Origin: Welwitschia mirabilis
Taxonomy: Eukaryota; Gnetophyta; Gnetopsida; Welwitschiales
Reading direction: 5' to 3'
Length of the DNA stretch: 29,774 nucleotides
Assembly (NCBI GenBank): GCA_051453625.1
Contig: JBOZIK010000001.1
Span: 9,995,642 to 10,025,415 of the forward strand
The position numbers and the translations under genes are program-made. A model generated the notes under the pieces. It searched no databases. It was given only the letters and a program-made list of their open reading frames with translations, and had not been told where the DNA came from. This document shows, in pieces, positions 19,562 through 28,457 of the stretch (positions are counted from its first letter, which is position 1; every line of letters starts with the position of its first letter).

Positions 19562-19779
19562 NNNNNNNNNNNNNNNNNNNNNNNNNNNNNNNNNNNNNNN
19601 NNNNNNNNNNNNNNNNNNNNNNNNNNNNNNNNNNNNNNNNNNNNNNNNNNNNNNNNNNNNNNNNNNNNNNNNNNNNNNNNNNNNNNNNNNNNNNNNNNNN
19701 NNNNNNNNNNNNNNNNNNNNNNNNNNNNNNNNNNNNNNNNNNNNNNNNNNNNNNNNNNNNNNNNNNNNNNNNNNNNNNN
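19562..19779. other. Assembly gap, 218 N
   Basis: N run next to the AC microsatellite in the 3' untranslated region. Confidence 0.95.
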
Positions 19780-20084
19780 ATCTTATCATTATCGACTTCT
19801 GTGGATGGAGCCTCATGGAATGGAATGTTAATCACAGCAAAGTTTGGTGCCCTTCGATACAAAGGAGAAAAGGATGGAAGATAATCATTATTCATAGTTT
19901 GGACTTCAAATACAGAAAACGAAATGTGGACTTTGTGTGATGCGAGGAAAAGGGCCTATTTTATTCTGCATGAAAACCTATATATATACACAATGAGAAA
20001 TTGTGAAAACTTACTAACGAAAATATAGAAACAACTAAATTTCAATGTGAAACAAAAATGATATGTGTTTTAAACTTTATTTTA

Positions 20085-21191
20085 CTAATAATAAGGTCGA
20101 AGATATAAAGAATTTATCTGTTCACTTTCTTCAACACCATTTAAACTCCTTAGTTTATATGTTTCCTTGTTAAATTTTTGCAAGATAATGAATGGTCCTA
20201 ACCAATTTGGTGAAAACTTTAAAGTCTTTTTAGTTAAGTTTGCTTTCAACACTTATTTGCCTATATCATAAGATCTTAGATTCATGTGCTTATTATATGC
20301 ATTATTGATTCACTTCTGGTAGACTTGGATTTGTTGCAAGGCTTTTACTCGCTTCTCATCTAAAGTTTCAAATTGTGCAAGTCACATTTTCTTTTCCATA
20401 TCAGATAACTCTAGATTCTTAACTAACATTTTTAATATGGGAATCTGAATTTGAGTGGGCAAGATTACTTTAATACTATAGACTAGTTGAAACAGTGTTG
20501 TCCCTATAGCAGTTTTTACTGCAGTGCAGTAAGCCCATAACGCTGAAGGAAATTTATCATGCCATAACTTCATATTCCTTTATAATAACTTCTTAAGATA
20601 TTTTATGACCAATTTATTTGTAGCTTCGGCTTGTCCATTTGCTTGAGGATAAGGTGGTGTCAAAAAGAAATGGCATAATAGAACCGATTAAATTCATACC
20701 CCATTTTCTGAAAACCCAAATTGGATTAGAAGGAAAAAGATTAGTAGACAGATAATGTATTCTCAATGAAAAGATCTAACAGATATGACATGTTGTTATT
20801 AGCTTAAAAAAGTCATCACTCATTATTTTCCAGAAATAGCCAGACTGTAATACATGATCTAATAGTGATCTTATTCCCTGGTGGGGCCTACATAGTCTAC
20901 CAGGGGTCTCTTTTAGGACATGAGTAGCTTCACTTAATTTTAGGCATCTTAATAGGATACCTTCGTTTAACTTCTTATATAATTGACCTTGAATTAGGGC
21001 AAAGCACATTACTTGATCCCTAAAGTTTCACTTCTATAATGAAGAGAGATTTTCAAGGAGCTTTTGATTAATGAAGTAATCTAGTAAAGTGTCATACCAC
21101 TCATTATTTGCTTTAGGATCCTTTATTAATTGACTTACCTCATCTTGTGATAGGTTTAGATAAGCAGTCACTTAATGGTCATCAAGAAAAT
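20085..21191 (-). pseudogene. Integrase, left copy, with an internal deletion (Tat/Ogre-like)
   Basis: The minus strand ends in FSPNWLGPFII, KLRSLNGVEESEQINSLYL and RPYY, then a TAG at 20085-20087. This is the usual C-terminal tail of plant gypsy integrase. Further right come WHDKFPSALWAYCTAVKT and the zinc-binding part, ending in TTCHIC. About 223 bp present in the right-hand copy are missing near 20668, removing the second catalytic Asp. The first catalytic Asp reads Asn (MNLIG), and the first zinc His is Pro (ETPGRLC). The Glu in GQAEA remains. The segment ends at a 100-N gap and 20227-21191 is repeated beyond it. Confidence 0.85.
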
Positions 21192-21291
21192 NNNNNNNNN
21201 NNNNNNNNNNNNNNNNNNNNNNNNNNNNNNNNNNNNNNNNNNNNNNNNNNNNNNNNNNNNNNNNNNNNNNNNNNNNNNNNNNNNNNNNNNN
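21192..21291. other. Assembly gap of exactly 100 N
   Basis: Placeholder gap between two copies of the same integrase region. Confidence 0.95.
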
Positions 21292-22520
21292 TTTTTAGTT
21301 AAGTTTGCTTTCAACACTCATTACTTATATCACAATATCTTTGATTCACATGTTTATTGTATGCATTACTGATTTGTTTCTGATAGAGTTGGATATGTTG
21401 CAAGGCTTTTATTTGTTTTTCATATAAAGTTTCAAGTTGTGCAAGTCGCATTTACTTTTTTATATCAAATAACTCTAGATCCTTAACTAGTGTTTTTAAT
21501 GTGAGAATCTATACTTGAGTGGGCAAGATCACTTTAGTACCATAGATGAGTTGAAACGATGTTGTCCCTATAGAAGTTTTTACTGCAGTGCGGTAAGTCC
21601 ATAATGTTAAAGACAATTTCTCATGCCATGAATTTGTATTCCTTTGTAAGAGTATCTTGAGATAATTTTTGATTAACTTATTTGTAGCTTCAGCTTGTCC
21701 ATTTACTTGAGGATAATATGGTATCGAAAAAGACTGTTTTATCCCAAATTTGCTCAAGAAATTTTTCAATTCTAATGATTTAAATTATGGACCATTATCA
21801 ATGACGATGACATAAGGTATGTCAAATCTAGCAATGATGTGATCAATGATGAAATTTTGAATCTGCTTTAATGTTGTTTTCCGTAATGGAACTGCTTTGA
21901 TCTATTTAGAAAAGTATTCTATTGCAGTAAGGATGAATGCATGTTGACCTGATGAGGTAGGCATAATAGGACCAATTAAATCTATACCCCATTTTCTAAA
22001 GACCCAAATTGGATCAAAAGAAAAAAGCTCAGTAGGTGGTTGATGTATTCTTATTGAAAAGATCTGACAAGTATGACATGTTTTGACTATCTTGAAATAA
22101 TCATTATTCATTATTTTCCAAAAATAACCAAATTGTAACACATGACCTAACAGTGATTTTGCCCCCTGATGGGGCCCACATAGTCTAGCATGGATTTCTT
22201 TTAGAACATAAGCAGCTTCACTTGATTTTAGACATCTTAATAGGATACCTTCATTTGACTTATTATATAATTGACCTTGAATTAGGGTAAAGTGTGTTGC
22301 TTAATTCCTAAAGTTTTACTTTTATAATGAAGAAAGATTTTTGGGTAGCCTTTGATCAGTGAAGTAGTCTAGCAAAGTATTATACCATTCATTATTTTCT
22401 TTAGTATCTTTTATCAATTGACGTATCTCATCTCGTGATAGCTCTAGATAAGCAGTCATCTGATGTTCATCAAGGAAATTTTGGCTAATGTACATGCATG
22501 TGACATACTCTTTAAGGGAT
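21292..22520 (-). pseudogene. Integrase, right copy, fuller length (Tat/Ogre-like)
   Basis: Integrase inserts the element's cDNA into the chromosome. Reading leftward from 22520 come MTAYLELSRDEIRQLIKD, the zinc-binding segment (IHARLCGPHQ, then KTCHTC; HHCC intact), WGIDLIGPIMP (first Asp), VIDNGP (second Asp at 21797-21799) and GQAEATNKLI (Glu). The DDE triad is therefore preserved. Then come WHEKLSLTLWTYRTAVKT and VILPTQV. Stops are visible where Trp is usual in YFSKW and Gln in NGPQF, plus others near both ends. The C-terminal tail is missing because the segment starts at the gap. Confidence 0.88.
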
Positions 22521-22559
22521 GAATCCCTAAAACAAATTTGTGCAATGTTTATAAGATAA

Positions 22560-22930
22560 TCTGCAAATTAATTTTCATTTCTAGAAATTTTTAGAAGTTT
22601 ACATGCCTTAAATAATGCAAGAATATTTCTTACTCTATGCATCTAGGATTCCTGATCTAGCTTCGTACTTACCTAAGACTTGGTTGACAACTAATTGCTA
22701 GTCATAAAAAATGCATAACTTCTTGAAACTTGTTTGAATGGCTAGCATGATTTCTCTTATCAAAGCCTCATATTTAGCAATGTTTTTTGTGTAATGAAAG
22801 TTTAGTTTAAAAGAGAATGGAAAGCTTGTTTTGTTATTGAGGAAGAAGACTACTCCTGCAAATCTACCATTTCAGTTAGATGCACCATCAAAAAACATCA
22901 ATGCATCCTAATTTTTTTTGATTTCGACAA
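22560..22930 (-). pseudogene. Second, archaeal-like RNase H domain (aRNH)
   Basis: The minus strand contains MFFDGASN (first Asp, plus strand 22881-22889), GRFAGVVFFLNN, SFKLNF, NIAKYEALI (Glu) and FYD then a stop then QLVVNQVLGKYEAR (Asp kept). This is the archaeal-type RNase H that plant Tat elements carry in addition to the normal retroviral RNase H. It is separated from integrase by a degraded linker. Several TAG/TAA stops at former Gln, Trp or Ser codons inactivate it. Placement right after the first RNase H is diagnostic of lineage. Confidence 0.88.
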
Positions 22931-22989
22931 TGTAAATTTCTTCATCAGGGAATTGCTCAAATTCACTTGAGGTTTCATCTTCAAATTCT

Positions 22990-23473
22990 ATTAGTAGATC
23001 TACCATTTTTTTAGCTACGCATTTACCCTTGACTAATTTTTTAGATTAGAATTTTAAGTTGAATTCAGTGAGAATTGATGCCCATTCCAAATCGATGCCC
23101 ATTTCATTAAACATGTGCTATTCAAGTAGATGTTTGAGCAAATTCAGATTGTCGATCACAATTATTTTATTTGCCATCATATAATGATAAAACTTTTGTA
23201 AAGAAAAAACTAAACTCAAACATGCCTTTTTTGCTTCAGTGTAATTTCTCTCATATTGATGTAGTATCCTACTGATGTAATAAATTGATAATCTCGATGT
23301 AATTCATCACATTGAAAGATCATTGCACTAACTGATAATGATGTATATGCTAATTAAAGATAGGATGATTGATCAAGCTTAGGTGGACTTAAAATAGGGG
23401 TGGATGTCAAATATTCCTTAATTCTATTAAAAGCCTTTTAACAATTTTCATCTCACTTAAATTTTTTATCTTC
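22990..23473 (-). pseudogene. First (gypsy-type) RNase H domain
   Basis: Reading leftward from 23473 are KKFKWDENCQKAF, YLTSTPILSPPKLD, YTEAKKACLSLVFSLQKF, HYMMANKIIVI and LVKGKCVAKKMVDLL. These match the plant gypsy RNase H and its tether, including the usual TEK.CLAL.FA helix. The segment between about 23330 and 23250 is shifted in frame and has stops, and the usual Asp of the first strand is not clear. It sits between RT and the second RNase H. Confidence 0.82.
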
Positions 23474-23474
23474 T

Positions 23475-24290
23475 TGAGTAGATGCATAAATGGTTTACAT
23501 CGATATGTCAAGTTGAAATAAATCGACGTATTGCTTGTAGTCTACTTTGGAGACTATATAACTATTTCAAGTTGCATGGTAATGGCATATTGGTAATTGC
23601 CTTGATTTTGTCAGGATTAATTTCTATGCCTCATTTCAATACTATGAATCCTAGGAGTTTTCCTGATGGCATACCAAATACATATTTCTTTGGATTTAGG
23701 CACAAATTATATCATCTTACTTATGTAAATAGTTGATTTAGGTCATTAGGATAATTGACAATTATCTTTGACTAAATCACAACACCATCAATGTAGTCTT
23801 CCATGTTGCAGTCAATCATGTTTTAAAAGATATGTGTCATTAAATATTGGTAGGTTGCACTAGCATTCTTTAATTTGAAAGGCATTATGACATAATAGAA
23901 GAGACCTCATGGCATTATAAAAGGTATTTTGTGCTAGTCTACAAGATTAATAAATATCTAATTGTAACCTAAGTAACCATCCATAAATGATAAGAGGTCA
24001 TAACCAGTAGTGTTATCTACTGAGATGTCGATGTTTGACAAAGGATAATCATGCTTTAGGGTAACCTTGTTTAGATCAAAGTAGTTGATACAAATCCTAA
24101 TTTAGCCATTCTTATTTAGAATGACCATCATATTTGATAGCCAATCTGAGTAGTCTACTGATTAGATAAAACAGGCAGTCAAAAGACACTTTAGATCTTG
24201 TTTCACTACTAATGCAAGGTAAGGATTTAGATTTCTAACCTTTTATCTAACTAGAATTAAGTTTGACTTTAGAATGATATTATGCATAAC
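23475..24290 (-). pseudogene. Reverse transcriptase of the Tat/Ogre-like element
   Basis: Reading leftward from 24290 are VRNLNPYLALVVKQDLK, VDYSDWLSNMMVI, ICINYFDLNK, DNTTGYDLLSFMDGYLGYN (first catalytic Asp kept), IMPFKLKNASATYQ and EDYIDGVVI at the active site (23784-23795). The usual YVDD is YIDG, so the last catalytic residue is lost. LNPKKYVFGMPSGKLLGFIV and GIEINPDKIKAI follow in the thumb. Many stops stand at former Gln and Trp codons. Motif spelling favours the Tat lineage over Athila. Confidence 0.9.
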
Positions 24291-24399
24291 TATTGATTTA
24301 TTGATTTTTTCCATATCTTTGTAATGAGAGGAAAGATATTCCTATTGGAAGATAGCACATTTTCAAGCTCATATTTGGTTTGTTGTGGTAGTTGTTCAT

Positions 24400-24679
24400 T
24401 GATCTTAAGAGATTTTTCTTAACTAATGAGATCTATGAGGAAGTTATATGTTATAACATCCTATTATTTCACTAGAGATGATTTTTCATTTTGTGACTTC
24501 ATTATTTCATATGCCTCAGAGTTCTCACTTATTTGTTCTTGATTTAAGAAGATACAAGGTTTTCCTATAAAATCACTATACTTAAAATGTACAAGGTTAA
24601 GATTGACATACCTTTCGATAGGTTAACCATCAAGGGTGAAATGCAGGGGTTTATTCAATTGACTCCTCATTGTGATGTC
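24400..24679 (-). pseudogene. Pre-RT coding segment downstream of the candidate splice acceptor
   Basis: The minus strand opens at 24679 with DITMRSQLNKPLHFTLDG and continues with FIGKPCIFLNQEQISENSEAYE and, further left, EKSLKINEQLPQQTKYEL. These are the usual linker residues before the RT fingers in Tat elements. The reading frame starts right after a T-rich AG acceptor-like site. Stops occur in the middle of the segment. Confidence 0.6.
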
Positions 24680-25206
24680 CTACAAGCTAAGAAAATGACA
24701 TTAAAACAACAACAACAAGGGACAAATTAAAAGCAGAAATTGAAAAACATCTCAAACTACTTTAATTGAAAGATTTGAAAAATAAAAACATAAACTATTT
24801 TAGAAGAGACTTTTCTCTTTTAGGTTTTGAAATATAAACATTTTTAAACATTATGCTTTGTGAATGTTCATGAGTAGTGTGATAGGCAAAGGCTTTTTCT
24901 TAGCCATCCAGACTTTGCTTGGATGTGCGAACTCATTTTGTGTGAGGTACTTTAACTATTAAGGACTTTAACCTTTGCATTTTAACTAGATAAATGACCC
25001 AGCATACCTTTTTCTTTTTTTATCTATGTTTTCTTTCTTGTTTTTATTTTTTTTTTTGTTTCATTATTTTTTTGGTCATGTGTTTTGTTCACTTTCTTTT
25101 TTTTTGGTATATTTTTTTTGTATATACACATATGTACATGTTTTATTTTTGTGTTTTTAATTTTTTTTGTTTTGAGTTTTTTCTGTTTTTTTGGGTTTTA
25201 AATAAG

Positions 25207-25210
<4 letters not shown>

Positions 25211-25288
<78 letters not shown>

Positions 25289-25388
25289 NNNNNNNNNNNN
25301 NNNNNNNNNNNNNNNNNNNNNNNNNNNNNNNNNNNNNNNNNNNNNNNNNNNNNNNNNNNNNNNNNNNNNNNNNNNNNNNNNNNNNNNN

Positions 25389-25438
<50 letters not shown>

Positions 25439-25439
25439 G
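25211..25439. repeat. (TC)n microsatellite split by a gap
   Basis: About 38 TC units precede and about 25 follow the 100-N gap at 25289-25388, with one TA interruption near 25256. The real length is unknown. Long protein-like frames of alternating Ser and Leu across it are artefacts. Confidence 0.95.
25289..25388. other. Assembly gap of exactly 100 N
   Basis: Placeholder gap inside the TC repeat. Confidence 0.95.
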
Positions 25440-26018
25440 GTTGAGAATTTTAAATCATGAGCTAATTGGAAAATCATTTGAGAGGAATGGAATCCATTCA
25501 TGTTTAAGATTTAAGTGTCAGAAATGGATGAGAAATTCATATTATGAGGGTCCACTGGATCATGTTCAAAATGTAAGAAAGAAATAGTTATCTTCTCAGG
25601 TGTAGGAGGCAGTGATAGAGAAGATGACATTTATGGTGCTTTTACATTTGACATAGTATGATTTTGTTCTAATGGCACTGAAATTTTAGATCCCACAAAT
25701 TTTAGCTTTTGATGGGGTAAAGATATGATACCCTCATGTCCATTATCCAAGAACATCCCAATAACAAATTAATCTTTTGAGCCACTTCGACAGGTAAATT
25801 AACTATCCCTTTTGATTTGTCCGCATAGTCATTCAACCCTTTGATTGACAGTTTTTCTTTGCATTTAAAAGATGAACCATTTTAAGCTTCTTAAGGCATG
25901 ATGAACCTATCACATTTAATTTGGCTCCATAATTGATAAAAGCTCTACTTACTTTAGTAGGCTCGATGTTTACAGATATGTAAGGTGGTTTAGTAATGAT
26001 CATCTTCTTAGGGGTCAT
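25440..26018 (-). pseudogene. Aspartic protease and following G-patch-like tail
   Basis: The protease cuts the Gag-Pol polyprotein. Reading leftward from 26018 are PPYISVNIEPTKVSRAFI, then NYGA at about 25923-25934 where D[TG]G[AS] is expected (catalytic Asp is Asn by G-to-A), then LNVIGSSCLKKL. VNLPVEV and LLGCSWIMDMR follow (the LLG.PWI.DM motif near the domain end). The tail to 25440 includes NMNFSSISDT and NMNGF, weakly like the mobile MVAK.M...GY..G.GLG segment found after protease in Tat elements. Frameshifts lie near 25800 and 25720. Confidence 0.75.
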
Positions 26019-26306
26019 AGAAATCTTGTGATGTGAGAACTGGATTATCTCTCCATTTTTGTCACTCTTTTGGGTGTGTACCTACTTTGATGTAGATCTT
26101 TTCTTTTGTGGTTGATTTTAATCATGAGATGTTTTCAAGTTTAAAAGTTCTTGGTATATCCTTTCAAATGTGAGTCTATGGGCTCAAGCCTCTCAATTAG
26201 TGAGGTCAAATAATGATACGCCTCCTCTACTTTAGAGGGAAGTGACTGCGTTGGTGTACGTGATTGAGGGATAGGATGAGTTCGATAATATTTTTCTTGA
26301 ACCATT

Positions 26307-26435
26307 GCTTTTAATTTTTCCTTTTTTTCCTGAATGACTTATTCTAACAGTTTTTTAGGTTGATCTTGGATTACTAGAATTGCATAGGAACTATCATCAT
26401 TTTGAAATGCTGCATTCTGTGGTGGTTATGATGTA
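26307..26435. repeat. 129-bp duplicate at left gap edge
   Basis: Matches 26536-26664 at 124 of 129 positions by my count. The copy ends exactly where the gap starts. Confidence 0.9.
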
Positions 26436-26535
26436 NNNNNNNNNNNNNNNNNNNNNNNNNNNNNNNNNNNNNNNNNNNNNNNNNNNNNNNNNNNNNNNNN
26501 NNNNNNNNNNNNNNNNNNNNNNNNNNNNNNNNNNN
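26436..26535. other. Assembly gap of exactly 100 N
   Basis: Placeholder gap between two 129-bp near-identical flanks, the classic pattern of unmerged overlapping contig ends. Confidence 0.95.
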
Positions 26536-26664
26536 GCTTTTAATTTTTCCTTTTTTTCCTGAATGACTTATTCTAGCAGTTTCTGAGGTTGATCTTGGAT
26601 TACTAGAATTGCATAGGAACTATCATCATTTTGAAATGCTGCATTCTATGGTGATTATGATGTA
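26536..26664. repeat. 129-bp duplicate at right gap edge
   Basis: Second copy of 26307-26435, starting exactly at the end of the N-gap. It encodes part of the gag-protease linker. Confidence 0.9.
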
Positions 26665-26999
26665 GGAGGTTGATTAGGAAAGGGGTTCTTATAAATCTCA
26701 AGATCTTCATTTGTAGCTGCTAATATAGTGTCAAATTTTATATCCTTCTTGTTTTCAGTGATGTCTTAACTAATGTGTTTTATATTAAAGTAATTATCAG
26801 TATGATGTCCTCGGATTCGATGGTACTCCTAATATTTTAACTCATTATACCCTTTTGGTTTAGGTGCATTTGGATTCTGTTGTCCAATTGGAAACAATTG
26901 GATTGCTCCCTTTTTTAATGGAGTTGAGAGGATTTGTCACATTAGGATCCTTAATTTTATGAAACTTCTTTTGGGTTAAGAAATTACGGTTTGATTTTG

Positions 27000-28363
27000 A
27001 GGCCTATTTTGGCCTTTATATTAAGGCATGTATGTCCATTATTAAGGTTGTTGTGACATATATTGAGGTTGTGGTGATAGTGGAAGTTGCACTTATCATG
27101 ATGGAGGATAAAATAGTTGATAAAAGGTTGGCTAAGGAGTAAAATCCTATGGAGAAAAAGGAGCTTGAGATGCCATTGGTATGATCATTAGGTTGCCCAT
27201 CAGTTGGGGCAGTAAACTGGTCAAATTAGTTGATTAATAATAGAAACGTTCTTTAGATTACTACCTCTAGTATTATCATTGTCCCTTTTGGATGATTTCC
27301 TTTGGGATGTATTACCATATTTTATGACTCCTTTTTCTTCTTTTACAACTTCGATCCCTTTCACTAGGGTGACAACGTATTTAAAGGTTTTAAATGATTG
27401 TATTTTGAGATTTTCTAAAACATATGGAATGCAAGACTTGGCAAAGAAATATGCCATATCAGAATTTGCAATGAAGCTTTCCAGTTATAGGGAAATAACC
27501 CTCCATTATCATGCATACGCTTGTACTATTTTATTAAATTGTTGTTTCATCATAGTAAAGGTGTCTAATATTAGTTGTTTTGTGATATTAATGAAGTAAT
27601 ATTGAATAAATATTTTTAGTAATTATTTTAGACTTTTAATCAAATGAGTTGGTATTCGATGATACCATTCAAGGGCTTATTATTTCAAAGATTGGTAAAA
27701 TAGATGACAAGCTATGTTTCGTTCGATGTTGTACATATGACATGAGTTTTTATAGTTTTTTACATGCATGATAGAGTCCTCTACAATTGTGAATTTCTCA
27801 AAGTTACCCATTTCACTAGCTGATATGATTTTTCAAGGAACATAGGGGTGAATCAAATGTCATCAAAGTTAGAATCTAAATACCTTTTCTTATTTCAGAG
27901 ACCTCATTTTAGATTATTAATGGATTCCAAAATGGTTGTCAAATTAGGTTGATCAGGAGTCTTATTTTTAGCTTACCTATTTCTAGGTGATTCTTCTCCA
28001 TGTATGGAGTACTTGAATAAGCTATTCTCATTGTTAGCCTATTTCTTTAGGCCTTGTAGTTGTTGTTGGATTTTTGGGTTTTTTTATGATCCCATTTGTT
28101 GTTGAACTCTTTAATGTTACTTTTTTCATGAAGGAGTTCTTCTAACGAGATTAACTCCTTTCTTGAATGGTTAATCCTAAACTTTTAGATGCCATGACAT
28201 GAATTCGTTCACTAGGATGGATAAGGTATGGGTCCTAATAAGCTCTGTAGTTCATGACAGCATGAAGCTCATCCATGGTGAGTGTAGAGGGGTCTTGTTA
28301 AATGAGGAGTTTGTATATCTCCTCAGAAATGTAGGCCTTTTTTCCTCTCATTGATACTGGCAT
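27000..28363 (-). pseudogene. Gag of the Tat/Ogre-like element
   Basis: The likely start is ATG at 28363-28361, 93 bases from the primer-binding site, giving MPVSMRGKKAYISEEIYKLL. The capsid-like part reads YNIERNIACHLFYQSLK (about 27690), then ALEWYHRIPTHLIKSL. This matches the plant gypsy gag motif AL.WY..LP..SI.SF. Leftward are SFIANSDMAYFFAKSC and KTFKYVVTLVKGIE, then a basic stretch RKSSKRDNDNTRG. Many stops (about ten) and at least two frameshifts inactivate it. No additional ORF fits between primer-binding site and gag, unlike classic Ogre elements. Confidence 0.8.
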
Positions 28364-28436
28364 TTTGGCTATTCTACGTTAAGATAAGCCATTACGAAAT
28401 GTCCAATGAGTAATATAAAAAAAAAACCCATTAGAG

Positions 28437-28456
28437 GGGCCCTCCTTCTAGTGCCA
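28437..28456 (-). other. Primer-binding site of the Tat/Ogre-like element
   Basis: The minus strand reads TGGCACTAGAAGGAGGGCCC one base from the LTR end. TGG at the start is the usual complement of the tRNA CCA end. I cannot name the matching tRNA, and the site is probably mutated (CAC likely from CGC). Confidence 0.6.
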
Positions 28457-28457
28457 A

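Larger units (their letters stand above)
17902..20084 (-). other. 3' untranslated region of the Tat/Ogre-like element
   Basis: No pol-like coding is visible between the integrase stop at 20085 and the polypurine tract. The region holds two N-gaps (17964-18200, 237 N; 19562-19779, 218 N), a pyrimidine tract at 18811-18863 and an AC-rich microsatellite at 19501-19561. CATGAGG and CCTCATG near 17904-17928 can form a seven-base stem. Long 3' untranslated regions are usual in Tat elements. Confidence 0.65.
24680..25439 (-). other. Candidate pol intron between protease and RT, with (GA)n repeat
   Basis: This stretch has no pol-like coding and separates the protease/G-patch-like part from the RT part. 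Its left (3') edge on the element's strand reads TTTTAATGTCATTTTC, then TTAGCTTGTAG, then coding sequence, a good plant 3' splice site. The 5' donor is not clear: no GT fits well near 25439. Ogre elements are known to have an intron at this place. A T-rich tract (25000-25200, plus strand), the TC repeat and a 100-N gap lie inside. Confidence 0.5.
26030..26960 (-). pseudogene. Gag C-terminal part and gag-protease linker (Tat/Ogre-like)
   Basis: Near 26760-26840 the minus strand gives KPKGYNELKY, then EYHRIRGHHTDNYFNIKH. This matches the Tat gag segment CxYH...GHxTxxCxxLKH, in which both Cys now read Tyr (G-to-A). Toward 26660 come TILAATNEDLEIYKNPFP and NQPPTS, like the usual ..NPLP.H. linker. 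Leftward are QDQPQKLLE and EKKEKLKA, then degraded sequence to the protease. The gap and its duplicated flanks cut this segment. Confidence 0.7.

Noticed and set aside
19424-19940. Frames with Thr-His or Cys-Val repeats
   Set aside because: They are translations of the AC microsatellite and N run.
20382-22141. Host gene with integrase-like domain
   Set aside because: Flanking RNase H, RT, gag and LTRs show that it is retrotransposon pol with many stops.
24994-25587. 197-codon frame of Phe-rich then Ser-Leu repeats
   Set aside because: It is a translation of a T-rich tract and the TC microsatellite through an N-gap.
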